From CAYSAA01 sp964428905 (GTDB lineage: Bacteria > Atribacterota > Phoenicimicrobiia > Phoenicimicrobiales > Stramentimicrobiaceae): DNA of 64,000 nt. The position numbers and the translations under genes are program-made. The stretch covers positions 1 through 64,000 of the forward strand of contig CAYSAA010000035.1 in assembly GCA_964428905.1 (NCBI GenBank), in the 5' to 3' direction. This document shows positions 34,450 through 43,031 of the stretch, piece after piece (position 1 is the first letter of the stretch; each line of letters starts with the position of its first letter). The notes under the pieces were generated by a model. That model worked only from the letters and a program-made list of their open reading frames with translations. It did not search any database and was not told where the DNA came from.

Positions 34450-37257
34450 CTATTCCCGGCTATTTTCATCAAGTACTGAAACACATTTATGACAAATGGT
34501 AGGATAACGGCTGTCTTGTCCCACAGTTTCGGAATAACACCAGCACCTTTCGCATTTCTGTCCGGGTGCCTTTTTTATGGCAATGGATAGTTCGGGTACT
34601 TCCTCTCCCTTAAAAATATTCTTATCGGAAATATCCTCGTTAAGATTCAGAAGTTCCACTTTAGAAACAATAAATATTATTTCCAACTTCTCTTTAAATT
34701 GTCTTAAATAATCATAAAGTTTTTGATCTTTCGTGTAAAGATCTACCTGCGCCTGCAGGGCATTACCAATCTGCCCGTCTTTCCTGGAAATTTCCAGTGC
34801 CTTTAAAACATCTTTTCTAACAGCCAGCAGTTGACTCCAATGTTCTTCCATTTCCATCCGAACCATTTTCTGATCCACCTTTGGCCAGGGTGAGAGAAAA
34901 ACACTTTCTTCCTTTTGGCCTATTTTGTTCAAATTCTGCCATATCTCTTCTGCCGTAAAGCTCAATACCGGAGCAACAAGGCGGGTTAATTCGCTGACGA
35001 TTTTATAAAGAACTGTTTGTGCTGCCCTTCTCTGTAAAGAATCGGCATTTAAAACATAAAGCCTGTCTTTAATGATATCCAGATAAAAGGAACTCAGGTT
35101 AAGGGCACAGAAATTATGGATATCATGATAAAGGGTATGAAATTCATAGTTCTCATAATTCTCTGTGGTTCTTTTAACCAAATCCTGAAATTGGCTTAAT
35201 ATAAGCTGGTCAATATCCTCAATTTTATCATAAGAGACCTGATTCTTTTCCGGATCAAAATCATACAAATTACCCAGAATAAAGCGGGCTGTATTTCTTA
35301 TCTTCCGGTAAATTTCAACCAGTTGTTTCAGTATCTTCCTGGATATCCTGACATCTCTTTTGTAATCGGAAGAGGCAACCCATAATCTCAAGATATCTGC
35401 ACCATACTGATCAATGACCTCCTGTGGTGGAATAACATTACCGATGGACTTAGACATTTTCCTGCCTTCTTCATCAACAATAAATCCATGTGTTAACACT
35501 GACTTATAGGGAGCCCGATCAAAGCTGGCAACGGATGTTAAGAGGGAAGTCTGAAACCATCCACGATGCTGATCAGTGCCCTCTAAGTACAGCTCACAGG
35601 GCCAGTGTAAATCTTTTCTGCTTTTTAGTACTGCCGCATGGCTACAACCGGAATCAAACCATACATCCATGATATCTGTTTCTTTTTCAAATTCAGTACC
35701 CTGGCAATAAGGACACCGGAAATCTTTTGGCAGAATTTCCTCAGCACTCATAGCAAACCAGGCATTGGAACCCTTTTCTCTAAACAACTTTTTAACAATC
35801 TCGATAGTCTTTGACTTAATCACAATTTTTTTACAGTTTTTACAATAGAAAGCAGGAATGGGAACACCCCACACTCTTTGGCGGGAGATACACCAGTCTG
35901 TTCTTTCTTCCACCATGCCATAGATTTTCTCTTTTCCCCAGCGTGGAATCCACTGGACCTGATCGATAGCCTCAAGTGATTTACTCCTAAACTTGTCAAC
36001 TGAGACAAACCATTGTTCGGTAGCTCTGAATAAAACCGGGTTTTTACAACGCCAGCAATGTGGATAAGAGTGCCTTATTTTACCAGCTCCCAAAAGATAG
36101 CCTTTATTGCGCAAAGCCTCTATCACTTTTATGTTGCCTTCCCGGTAATCAAGACCATTAAAAGGACCGGAATTTTCGTTTAATCTTCCTTTACTGTCCA
36201 AAACAGAGACAATCGGTAAATGATATTTCATACCGATTTCATAATCTTCCTGTCCATGCCCGGGTGCAGTGTGAACACATCCTGTCCCTTCATCTAAGGT
36301 GACATGCCTTCCAAGTATAATCACAGAATCCCTCTCTAATAAGGGATGACTGCATTTAATACCTTCAAAAAGATTGCCTTCTTTTTCATCCAGTATCTGA
36401 TATGAATCTATTCCTGTTTTTTTCATTACTTGAACGACTAACTTTGAAGCCATAATCAAATACCCCTGCCCGGTTTTCACCAAACTATATTTGAAATCCG
36501 GATTAAAGGTAATGGCAAAATTGCCAGGTATAGTCCAGGGGGTTGTTGTCCAGATGACTACGTATGCCTCTTCCGGTTTTGCCTCAGGAAAAACTGAGCT
36601 TAGATCATCAATAACCTCAAACTTTACATAAATAGAATCACTTTCTTCATCACTATATTCAATCTCAGCAGCAGCAAGTGCCGTTTCACAAGAGGGACAC
36701 CAGTATACTGCCTTTAGACCCTTGTAAATGTATCCGCGTTGATACATCTTACCAAAAACGTCAATTTGTTTTTCCTCATATTCCGGTAAGAAGGTTAAAT
36801 ACGGATTTCCCCAATCGGCAATAACCCCCAATCTCTTAAATTCTTCCCTTTGGATATTAATATACTTCTCCGCATATTCCCGACACTTTTCCCGCAATAC
36901 TACCGGGTCTATATCATTAAGTGTTACATTTAAATCTCGACTCACTTTATGTTCAATAGGCATACCATGTGTATCCCAACCGGGAACATAATAGGCATTA
37001 AACCCTTTCATCCATCTGTACTTAGGAATAATATCTTTCAATATTTTATTATAAGCAGTACCGATATGGATATTGCCATTGGCATAAGGCGGACCGTCAT
37101 GAAGAATAAATTTCTCCCTGTCCCGGTATTTTTCTAATAATTTTTTATCTAATTCCATATTTTGCCAAAATTCAAGCATCTTTGGTTCTTCATTTGGTAA
37201 ATTGGCTTTCATTGAAAATTCTGTTTTTGGTAAATTGAGTGTTGTTTTAAAATCCAT
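34450..37257 (-). CDS. ileS: Isoleucyl-tRNA synthetase
   Basis: The start is set at ATG 37257 (MDFKTTLNLP), behind AGGGGAG with a 6-base gap. The frame stays open farther upstream but there it only translates the T-box leader. The 935-residue protein has the class-I motif PPYANGNIHIGTAYN (HIGH), an editing domain (about 190-390; WTTTPWTIPGN), GRKMSKSIGNV (KMSKS), an anticodon-binding domain, and a C-terminal zinc finger CERCWCYSE...CHKC. The zinc finger marks the bacterial (IleS1) type. It is controlled by the T-box riboswitch directly upstream. Confidence 0.96.
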   Translation of the reverse strand: MDFKTTLNLPKTEFSMKANLPNEEPKMLEFWQNMELDKKLLEKYRDREKFILHDGPPYANGNIHIGTAYNKILKDIIPKYRWMKGFNAYYVPGWDTHGMPIEHKVSRDLNVTLNDIDPVVLREKCREYAEKYINIQREEFKRLGVIADWGNPYLTFLPEYEEKQIDVFGKMYQRGYIYKGLKAVYWCPSCETALAAAEIEYSDEESDSIYVKFEVIDDLSSVFPEAKPEEAYVVIWTTTPWTIPGNFAITFNPDFKYSLVKTGQGYLIMASKLVVQVMKKTGIDSYQILDEKEGNLFEGIKCSHPLLERDSVIILGRHVTLDEGTGCVHTAPGHGQEDYEIGMKYHLPIVSVLDSKGRLNENSGPFNGLDYREGNIKVIEALRNKGYLLGAGKIRHSYPHCWRCKNPVLFRATEQWFVSVDKFRSKSLEAIDQVQWIPRWGKEKIYGMVEERTDWCISRQRVWGVPIPAFYCKNCKKIVIKSKTIEIVKKLFREKGSNAWFAMSAEEILPKDFRCPYCQGTEFEKETDIMDVWFDSGCSHAAVLKSRKDLHWPCELYLEGTDQHRGWFQTSLLTSVASFDRAPYKSVLTHGFIVDEEGRKMSKSIGNVIPPQEVIDQYGADILRLWVASSDYKRDVRISRKILKQLVEIYRKIRNTARFILGNLYDFDPEKNQVSYDKIEDIDQLILSQFQDLVKRTTENYENYEFHTLYHDIHNFCALNLSSFYLDIIKDRLYVLNADSLQRRAAQTVLYKIVSELTRLVAPVLSFTAEEIWQNLNKIGQKEESVFLSPWPKVDQKMVRMEMEEHWSQLLAVRKDVLKALEISRKDGQIGNALQAQVDLYTKDQKLYDYLRQFKEKLEIIFIVSKVELLNLNEDISDKNIFKGEEVPELSIAIKKAPGQKCERCWCYSETVGQDSRYPTICHKCVSVLDENSRE

Positions 37258-37290
37258 AATTAACTCCCCTCTTGTGATTGCAAAACGAAA

Positions 37291-37330
37291 TAAAAATAAA
37301 AACCTCTTGCCTGTTAAAGGACAAGAGGTT
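37291..37330 (-). terminator. Rho-independent terminator (attenuator) of the ileS T-box
   Basis: On the minus strand AACCTCTTG (37322-37330) pairs with CAAGAGGTT (37301-37309), followed by a T-rich tract (TTTTTATTTT, 37291-37300). It is the switchable terminator of the T-box leader and lies 34 bases before the ileS start codon. Confidence 0.88.
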
Positions 37331-37533
37331 AAAGCTTCCTGCGGTACCACCTTTATTTGTTATTATCATTTCTATAATAATATAATAACTGTAATAACCT
37401 TTATGAAAGATATGAAAAACATTCTTCCATCTTCAGCTCTATCGGGTCAACCGTTTTGACTTAGTAGTCCTCGTTCAGTCAAAATACCAAGAGGTGATTT
37501 TCAGTACTTGATTATTGACTTACTCTTCCTCTT
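37291..37533 (-). ncRNA. T-box riboswitch of ileS with a very short Stem I
   Basis: The antiterminator box GGTGGTACCGCAGGAAGC (37334-37351) is the canonical T-box bulge sequence that pairs with uncharged tRNA. Stem I is only 45 bases: AAGAGG (37528-37533) pairs with CCTCTT (37489-37494). Two ATC (isoleucine) triplets are available as specifier, one in the apical loop (37510-37512) and one on the 3' side after GAAA (37496-37498). Stem II (TTTTGACT / AGTCAAAA) and a CGG-TTGA-CCCG Stem IIA/B element follow. The distal AG-bulge and elbow-binding loop of ordinary Stem I are absent. Uncharged tRNA-Ile should turn on ileS. Confidence 0.9.
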
Positions 37534-37571
37534 ATTTTTTCTTTTATTGAATATAAAAATATAACAGAAAA

Positions 37572-37600
37572 ATAGTATCACTCTTTTTAAAAAGAGTCAA
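37572..37600 (-). promoter_or_regulatory. Promoter of the ileS T-box leader, with a palindromic spacer
   Basis: TTGACT (37595-37600), a 17-base spacer, and TACTAT (37572-37577). The spacer and -35 edge contain a perfect 18-bp palindrome ACTCTTTTTAAAAAGAGT, which could be an operator or a weak terminator for divIVA just upstream. Transcription from here would start about 30 bases before Stem I, leaving no room for a longer Stem I. Confidence 0.7.
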
Positions 37601-37630
37601 TGAAAAAGATCTATGGTTTTTCTCTATACT

Positions 37631-38218
37631 TTAAACATCTTCATTATTTTGATTATTGTTCAGTTTGTTTTTCATATTTTCTAATTTTTTTTCTTCATCA
37701 GAATACATTTTAATCTTGAGTTCTTCTACCGTTTTATCCTCAATATATTTTGTACCCGCTTCTTCCGGTTCTTCCTCTTTTTCTTCATCAAGCATTCGCA
37801 TATGAAGTTTTAAGGAATTTTTAAATTTTTCTAAAATAAGAGACTTTCTTTTTCTAAGTGCTTCAATTTCATTCGTGATGTCATAAAGTTCCCGTTTTGC
37901 CTGCTGCTTTATATTCTCAGCATCAATTCTGGCATTATCAATCATCACCTGGGTTTCTTTTTGCACATTTTCCTTAATGGTTGCAGCGCTTTGCTGAGCA
38001 TTGACCAAAGCAGTTCTCAAAGTTTCTTCCATCCTGGAATACTCTTCCAGTCTTGACTGAAGCTTCTCTATTTCTTCTTTGAGTTTGATATTTTCATTAA
38101 GTATATCTTCGTAATCCTTGGCAACACGGTCTAAAAAGTTATCAACCTCTTCTTCGTTGTAACCTCTAAACGATCTTCCGAACTGTTGTTGCTCTATATC
38201 CATTGGCGTAATTCTCAT
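37631..38218 (-). CDS. divIVA: DivIVA family cell-division/polarity protein
   Basis: The 195-residue protein begins MRITPMDIEQQQFGRSFRGYNEEEVDNFLD, the conserved DivIVA N-terminal domain with the FxxxxRGYxxxEVDxFLD pattern (shown in pieces: FGRSFRGYNEEEV). A long coiled coil follows (about 30-130) and a low-complexity acidic tail (EEEKEEEPEE; NNNQNNEDV). It binds negatively curved membrane at poles and septa. GGAGG lies seven bases before ATG 38218. The position between yggT and ileS is as in Bacillota. Confidence 0.93.
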   Translation of the reverse strand: MRITPMDIEQQQFGRSFRGYNEEEVDNFLDRVAKDYEDILNENIKLKEEIEKLQSRLEEYSRMEETLRTALVNAQQSAATIKENVQKETQVMIDNARIDAENIKQQAKRELYDITNEIEALRKRKSLILEKFKNSLKLHMRMLDEEKEEEPEEAGTKYIEDKTVEELKIKMYSDEEKKLENMKNKLNNNQNNEDV

Positions 38219-38285
38219 CCGTAGTCCTCCTTATATTTGCTGCCTGTTTTCGCTTTATTTGAGCGATTATTTTTGTGTCAGCAAA

Positions 38286-38555
38286 TTAATAATACAAATT
38301 AACAATCAGTCTTATTAGAGCTGTTCTTAATAAATTGAGTAAAAAAAACACAATAATGGGAGATAAATCAATCCCCATTCCGCCTAACGGTAAAATAACA
38401 CGAAAAGGAGCCAGGACTGGTTCGGTAACTTGATAGATGAACCTTACAACTGGATTTGTCCGGTCAACTCGAAACCAGGATAAAAATATTCTGGCTAAAA
38501 TAATATAACCATATATTCTAAACAAATTATCAATAATGTTAATTAATACATACAT
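38286..38555 (-). CDS. YggT family membrane protein (YlmG)
   Basis: An 89-residue protein with two hydrophobic segments and the YggT core ILARIFLSWFRVD and RFIYQVTEPVLAPFRVILP. The GGMGIDLSPIIVFFLL second segment is typical. Its function is poorly known; the family is linked to division-septum or membrane organisation through its location beside divIVA and dcw genes. It lies between phoU (8 bases upstream) and divIVA (67 bases downstream). Confidence 0.92.
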   Translation of the reverse strand: MYVLINIIDNLFRIYGYIILARIFLSWFRVDRTNPVVRFIYQVTEPVLAPFRVILPLGGMGIDLSPIIVFFLLNLLRTALIRLIVNLYY

Positions 38556-38563
38556 ATAATTTA

Positions 38564-39265
38564 CTATCTTTCTCCATTTTGTGCAATTTTCTGTTTGATT
38601 CTTTCACCATTTACCATGTAAATAACTCTTTCAGCTAAATTACCGGCATGATCTCCGATCCTCTCCAGGTTATCTGCAATAAATATTAAATGAATAGCCC
38701 GGCTGATGGTATGAGGATCTTCCAACATAAAAGTAAGCAATTCACGAAATATCTGCTGATTCAATTGATCAACCAGCTTATCCTTTTCCCAGACAGACCT
38801 GGCCAGATCAACATCACCCCTGAGGTAGGCATCCAGACTTTCCTGCAACATACTCTGCGTTATTTCCGCCATTCTTGGTATATCTATTAATGGTTTTACT
38901 AATGGTTTAGATGATAAATACTGACTTGCTCCGGCAATGTTAGCTGCACGATCACCTACTCTTTCCAGTTCGGAAATTGTTTTTATTCCGCTGGTGATGA
39001 CCCGTAACTTTTTTGATACCGGATGTTTCAATGCAATCAGCTGCAGGCATTGTTCTTCGATGTCCAGCTCCATTCGATCAATCTTCTCATCACCATCAAT
39101 CACCTGTTGTGCAAGTTGCTGGTCTTTTTGGACCAGAGACTGTATTGCCTGTTCCAAAGAATCTTGGACCAATTTTGACATACTGATCAGGTTATCCCGT
39201 AAATCAGCAAACTCCCCGTTAAAAAGTGCTATTAGTTCTTTATCTTCATTACTTTTTTGGTTCAT
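38564..39265 (-). CDS. phoU: PhoU-like phosphate signalling protein
   Basis: At 233 residues it has two PhoU helical repeats (about 15-105 and 120-215). Each has the metal-binding-type motif: ELERVGDRAANIAGA (about 95-109) and DNLERIGDHAGNLAERVIYM (about 197-216). Usually PhoU represses Pho two-component signalling with the PstSCAB transporter. Here no pst or phoR/phoB genes are near, and the gene is placed before yggT-divIVA. GGGAAGAAGAG precedes ATG 39265, and a good promoter lies upstream. Confidence 0.9.
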   Translation of the reverse strand: MNQKSNEDKELIALFNGEFADLRDNLISMSKLVQDSLEQAIQSLVQKDQQLAQQVIDGDEKIDRMELDIEEQCLQLIALKHPVSKKLRVITSGIKTISELERVGDRAANIAGASQYLSSKPLVKPLIDIPRMAEITQSMLQESLDAYLRGDVDLARSVWEKDKLVDQLNQQIFRELLTFMLEDPHTISRAIHLIFIADNLERIGDHAGNLAERVIYMVNGERIKQKIAQNGER

Positions 39266-39320
39266 CTACTCTTCTTCCCGATATAACATATAAAAAAATT
39301 AGATTTGATGACTTTTATAT

Positions 39321-39349
39321 AATATAACAAAAAAGACCTTTTATTTCAA
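39321..39349 (-). promoter_or_regulatory. Promoter of phoU-yggT-divIVA
   Basis: TTGAAA (39344-39349), a 17-base spacer, then TATATT (39321-39326) on the minus strand. It lies in the 219-base gap between the end of livF and phoU. No strong terminator for the Liv operon was seen in that gap. Confidence 0.65.
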
Positions 39350-39484
39350 TTATTTTAATAATAAACAAAACCAATGACCAAGATGCACTGAATTGCTTGT
39401 TTCACACAATTTGTCTAATGCAATCAGGTCAAAGGTTTTAAAAAAATTTTCTTTGTAATCTTCTATTTTTGTGTAACGAAAAAA

Positions 39485-40234
39485 TCAGGTTACTTTATTT
39501 CTGTGCTTTTTCAAAGCTGCACCGCCCAGATAGGCTTCCTGTACTTTTTTATTATCTTTCAGTTCTGAAGAAAGACCACTGATCGTTATATTTCCGGTTT
39601 CCAATACATAGCCCCGGTGAGATATAGCCAGAGCCTTTCTGGCATTCTGCTCCACAAGGAGAATGGCAACACCTTGCTCATTGATTTCTTTAATTATTTT
39701 AAAAATTTGTTTCACCAACAAAGGGGCAAGACCTAAAGACGGTTCATCTAAAAGTAATAATTGGGGATCACTCATTAACCCTCTTCCGATAGCCAGCATC
39801 TGCTGCTCACCACCCGATAAGGTACCGGCTAATTGACTCTTCCTCCTTTTTAGAATTGGAAATAGATCATAAGCACGATCCTTTCTCTCTGAAACAAGTT
39901 GAGGATCACCTCTGCGGTTAAAAGCTCCCAGGTTTAAATTTTCTTCTACCGACAAGGTAGCAAAAACATGTCTTCCTTCAGGCACATGGGAAATACCGTC
40001 AATAACAATTTTATAGGCTTCTCTTTTCTTGAGAGATGTGTCAAGGAATAGCATTTCACCTGTTCGAACTGGAACAAGTCCGGAGATTGCTCTGAGTAAT
40101 GTACTCTTTCCGGCACCGTTGGCACCCAGAACACTTACAATTTCACCCTTAGCAACATCAAGGGAAATTCCTTTTAAGGCTTGAATTGATCCATAATAAA
40201 TATGGAGATCACTGATCTTTAATAAAGTCTCCAT
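39485..40234 (-). CDS. livF: Branched-chain amino-acid type ABC transporter ATP-binding protein LivF
   Basis: The 249-residue ATPase has GANGAGKSTLLRAISGLV (Walker A), the HVPEGRHVFATLSVEENL segment diagnostic of LivF, LSGGEQQMLAIGRGLMS (signature) and LLLLDEPSLGLAPLLV (Walker B). It forms the heterodimer with LivG and energises the LivHM channel. It is the last gene of the liv operon, five bases after livG, and starts in good context at ATG 40234. Confidence 0.94.
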   Translation of the reverse strand: METLLKISDLHIYYGSIQALKGISLDVAKGEIVSVLGANGAGKSTLLRAISGLVPVRTGEMLFLDTSLKKREAYKIVIDGISHVPEGRHVFATLSVEENLNLGAFNRRGDPQLVSERKDRAYDLFPILKRRKSQLAGTLSGGEQQMLAIGRGLMSDPQLLLLDEPSLGLAPLLVKQIFKIIKEINEQGVAILLVEQNARKALAISHRGYVLETGNITISGLSSELKDNKKVQEAYLGGAALKKHRNKVT

Positions 40235-40239
40235 CAGAA

Positions 40240-41067
40240 CTACATTTCCTCCTCTTCTTCCTTCCCCAGATATGCTTCAATAACAAGCGGATTACTATAA
40301 ACTTCTTCGGGTTTTCCTTCGGCAATTTTTTTACCTTCATCCATGACGGTAACCCAATCGGAAATTCCCATAACCACGTTCATATCATGTTCAATCAGTA
40401 AAATGGTTAGGTCTTCTTTGATAATTTCATCAAGAAAATTCATTAAATCTTCAGATTCCTTGTCATTCAGACCACTACTTGGCTCATCAAGTATCAGCAA
40501 ATAGGGATTACTTGCTAATGCCCGGGCGATCTCTAACATTCTTTGATTTCCATAGGCAATATTTTTAGCCAGCTCATGCTTATAGGCAATTAAGCCAACC
40601 TGTTCAAGTCTTCTTTCTGCAATTTCTTGAATTTTCTGCTCCTCTTTAATCTGAGACGGCAATCGAAAGATTGTAGGCCAGATGCCCGATTGACTCCGGG
40701 CATGTTGCCCGGACATCACATTTTCCAGACAGGTCATATTTTGAAAAAGTCGAATATTTTGAAAGGTTCGTGCTATCCCTTTGGAAAGTATCTGATGTGG
40801 TTTTAAACCCAATATCTTTTCCCCTTTAAAAAAATATTGCCCGTCATCAGGTTGGTAAATACCAGTGATAACATTGAAAACTGTTGTCTTGCCGGCACCA
40901 TTAGGTCCGATAATACTACTGATCTTACCTTTGGCAACTTTTAAATCAATCTGATTAACAGCAATAAGTCCACCAAATCGCTTGGTTAATTTATCGGTTT
41001 CCAGCACAATTTCAGTGTCAGCGCTATTTACAATCTTTTTTTCTTTTTCCTCAACTTGATTTTCCAT
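40240..41067 (-). CDS. livG: Branched-chain amino-acid type ABC transporter ATP-binding protein LivG
   Basis: Start is set at ATG 41067 (MENQVEEKEK), whose A is shared with the livM stop (TAATG). A longer in-frame start at 41136 lies inside livM and is unlikely. The 275-residue protein has GPNGAGKTTVFNVITG, the LivG-type ARTFQNIRLFQNMT segment, NIAYGNQRMLEIARAL (signature variant normal for LivG), and LLILDEPSSGLNDKE. The first 25 residues are charged and non-conserved. It pairs with LivF. Confidence 0.93.
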   Translation of the reverse strand: MENQVEEKEKKIVNSADTEIVLETDKLTKRFGGLIAVNQIDLKVAKGKISSIIGPNGAGKTTVFNVITGIYQPDDGQYFFKGEKILGLKPHQILSKGIARTFQNIRLFQNMTCLENVMSGQHARSQSGIWPTIFRLPSQIKEEQKIQEIAERRLEQVGLIAYKHELAKNIAYGNQRMLEIARALASNPYLLILDEPSSGLNDKESEDLMNFLDEIIKEDLTILLIEHDMNVVMGISDWVTVMDEGKKIAEGKPEEVYSNPLVIEAYLGKEEEEEM

Positions 41068-42074
41068 TATATCTCGCTCTTCCCTGCCTTTATTAGCATT
41101 GATTCGGTTTGTAATTTCCCTCTCTGTCTTGGCCATACACCCCCGGGTCGAAACATCATCATTAATACCATTGCCATACCAAATACTAACATGCGGTATT
41201 GGGCAAATGGTCTAAATATTTCCGGAAAAAGTGAAATTGCAGCGGCACCAATAAATATACCGGGAATAGAACCCATACCACCTATCAAGACGATACTAAA
41301 TAACATACAGGATTCCATAAAAATAAAACTTTCTGGGGAGACTACCATTAACTTACTAGCATAAATACTACCTGCTACACCGGCTAAAGCAGCACCTAAT
41401 ATAAAGGCAAGTAATTTATAATACCGGACATCAATCCCGGATGCCTCTGCTGCAATAACGTCTTCACGAATACAGTTCCAGGCTCTGCCAATTCTGGAAC
41501 CCTGTAAGCGAATCAGAGAAATAACACTTAAACCAACTATAATCCAGATAAAGTAATAATATTTAAGACAACTATCAATAATAAACAAATTACCGATTGA
41601 GGGGAAACAGATACCAAAAACCCCATTCGGCCCACCGGTAATACCAAAGGGATTATTAATCAAGGTCAGTCTCACGATTTCACCCATACCAATCGTAACA
41701 ATACATAAATAATCTCCTCGAAGATGTATAATAGGCGAGGTGACCAAATAGGCAAAAATTGCTGCAGCAATAGCACTAACTGGTAATAAAACTAAGACAG
41801 GTATACCGTAGCTGGTATTTAAAATGGCAGTGGTATAGGCACCGATAGCGGCAAACCCCATGTGTCCCAAATCAAATAACCCGACTTCTCCTAAAACAAT
41901 ATTCAGACTTAGTCCCAATAAGGTATAAATGCCAAAGAAAAAGGCAACATCAATGATATAATCACTTTTAATCACCAAAGGAAAAACAATGAATAGAAGT
42001 GTTACCACAATAGCAAACCAATTATCTCTTATTTTAACACTATAGTTCTTATCAATTTTATTTTTTACATTCAT
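41067..42074 (-). CDS. livM: Branched-chain amino-acid type ABC transporter permease LivM
   Basis: The 335-residue protein has about nine membrane segments. LGLSLNIVLGEVGLFDLGHM (about 52-71) and FGITGGPNGVFGI are LivM motifs. The inner GRAWNCIREDVIAAEASGID loop is the coupling helix. GGMGSIPGIFIGA precedes the C-terminus. It starts 12 bases after livH ends. The substrate of the system cannot be read from the permease. Confidence 0.93.
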   Translation of the reverse strand: MNVKNKIDKNYSVKIRDNWFAIVVTLLFIVFPLVIKSDYIIDVAFFFGIYTLLGLSLNIVLGEVGLFDLGHMGFAAIGAYTTAILNTSYGIPVLVLLPVSAIAAAIFAYLVTSPIIHLRGDYLCIVTIGMGEIVRLTLINNPFGITGGPNGVFGICFPSIGNLFIIDSCLKYYYFIWIIVGLSVISLIRLQGSRIGRAWNCIREDVIAAEASGIDVRYYKLLAFILGAALAGVAGSIYASKLMVVSPESFIFMESCMLFSIVLIGGMGSIPGIFIGAAAISLFPEIFRPFAQYRMLVFGMAMVLMMMFRPGGVWPRQRGKLQTESMLIKAGKSEI

Positions 42075-42086
42075 TTTCCGCTATCC

Positions 42087-42998
42087 TTATACCTTTTCTG
42101 CCACTTTTTCACCAAGAAGACCGGTTGGCCTAAAAATTAAAACAAGTATCAAAATGAGAAAAACAAAGACATCCTTGTAGGCAGTAGAAATATAGACAGA
42201 TCCCAACATTTCTAATATCCCCAAAAGAAGGCCACCTAACATAGCTCCGGGAATATTGCCTATGCCACCCAAAATGGTAGCCGTAAATGCTTTAAGGCCA
42301 TAATTCCAACCCATAATAAATGTTATCTTCCGATAGTACATCCCTACCATTACACCGGCAGTCCCCCCCAAAGCAGGACCAAGTGCAAAAATAAAAAAGA
42401 TGATTAAGTTGATGTTTATACCCATCAAAGCAGCCGTCTCTCTGTCCAGTGCTGAAGCTCTAATAGCTGCACCGAAAGTTGTTTTTTGAATTACATAATA
42501 AAGTATTCCCATGAATAAAAAAGATAAAAAAAGAATGATTATCTGCAAAATTGTTATACGCAATCCGCCTATGTTCAGCATAACATTGGGAATCACATTT
42601 GAAGTGTAAGCCTGGGGCCGTGCACCCCAGATAACCATAATCGCATTTTGTATAATAATTGAAACACCCAAAGCAGATACAACTGCAGGCAAGCGACCTG
42701 CTGGATAAATCGGACGATAAGCTAACCGCTCGACAATAAGGCCCATGACACCTATACCGATTGCGGCTACTACCATAGCCGCAATCATTCCACCCCAAAC
42801 ACCAAAGGCAGAGGTTACATAGGCTGTCCCCATTACCAACAAGGTATACCCAAGAAAAGAACCAAGAGTAAATAGGTCACCATGAGCAAAATTAATTAAT
42901 TTCATAACACCATACACCATGGAATAACCCAATGCAATCAAGGCATAAAAAGATCCAATAGTCAATCCATTTAAAAGCTGTTCAATAATTAATTTCAT
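42087..42998 (-). CDS. livH: Branched-chain amino-acid type ABC transporter permease LivH
   Basis: The 303-residue permease has eight or so membrane segments. ALGYSMVYGVMKLINFAHGD (about 22-41) is the LivH signature. SALDRETAALMGININLII is the coupling loop, followed by GGIGNIPGAMLGGLLLG near the C-terminus. It lies 33 bases after the binding-protein gene and 12 before livM. Confidence 0.94.
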   Translation of the reverse strand: MKLIIEQLLNGLTIGSFYALIALGYSMVYGVMKLINFAHGDLFTLGSFLGYTLLVMGTAYVTSAFGVWGGMIAAMVVAAIGIGVMGLIVERLAYRPIYPAGRLPAVVSALGVSIIIQNAIMVIWGARPQAYTSNVIPNVMLNIGGLRITILQIIILFLSFLFMGILYYVIQKTTFGAAIRASALDRETAALMGININLIIFFIFALGPALGGTAGVMVGMYYRKITFIMGWNYGLKAFTATILGGIGNIPGAMLGGLLLGILEMLGSVYISTAYKDVFVFLILILVLIFRPTGLLGEKVAEKV

Positions 42999-43031
42999 TA
43001 ACCTCTACCTCAATAATCAGTTATTTTTTAC

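Noticed and set aside
37258..37350. A 31-codon N-terminal extension of ileS
   Set aside because: It translates the T-box antiterminator and terminator, has no ribosome site, and family homology starts at MDFKTTLNLP.
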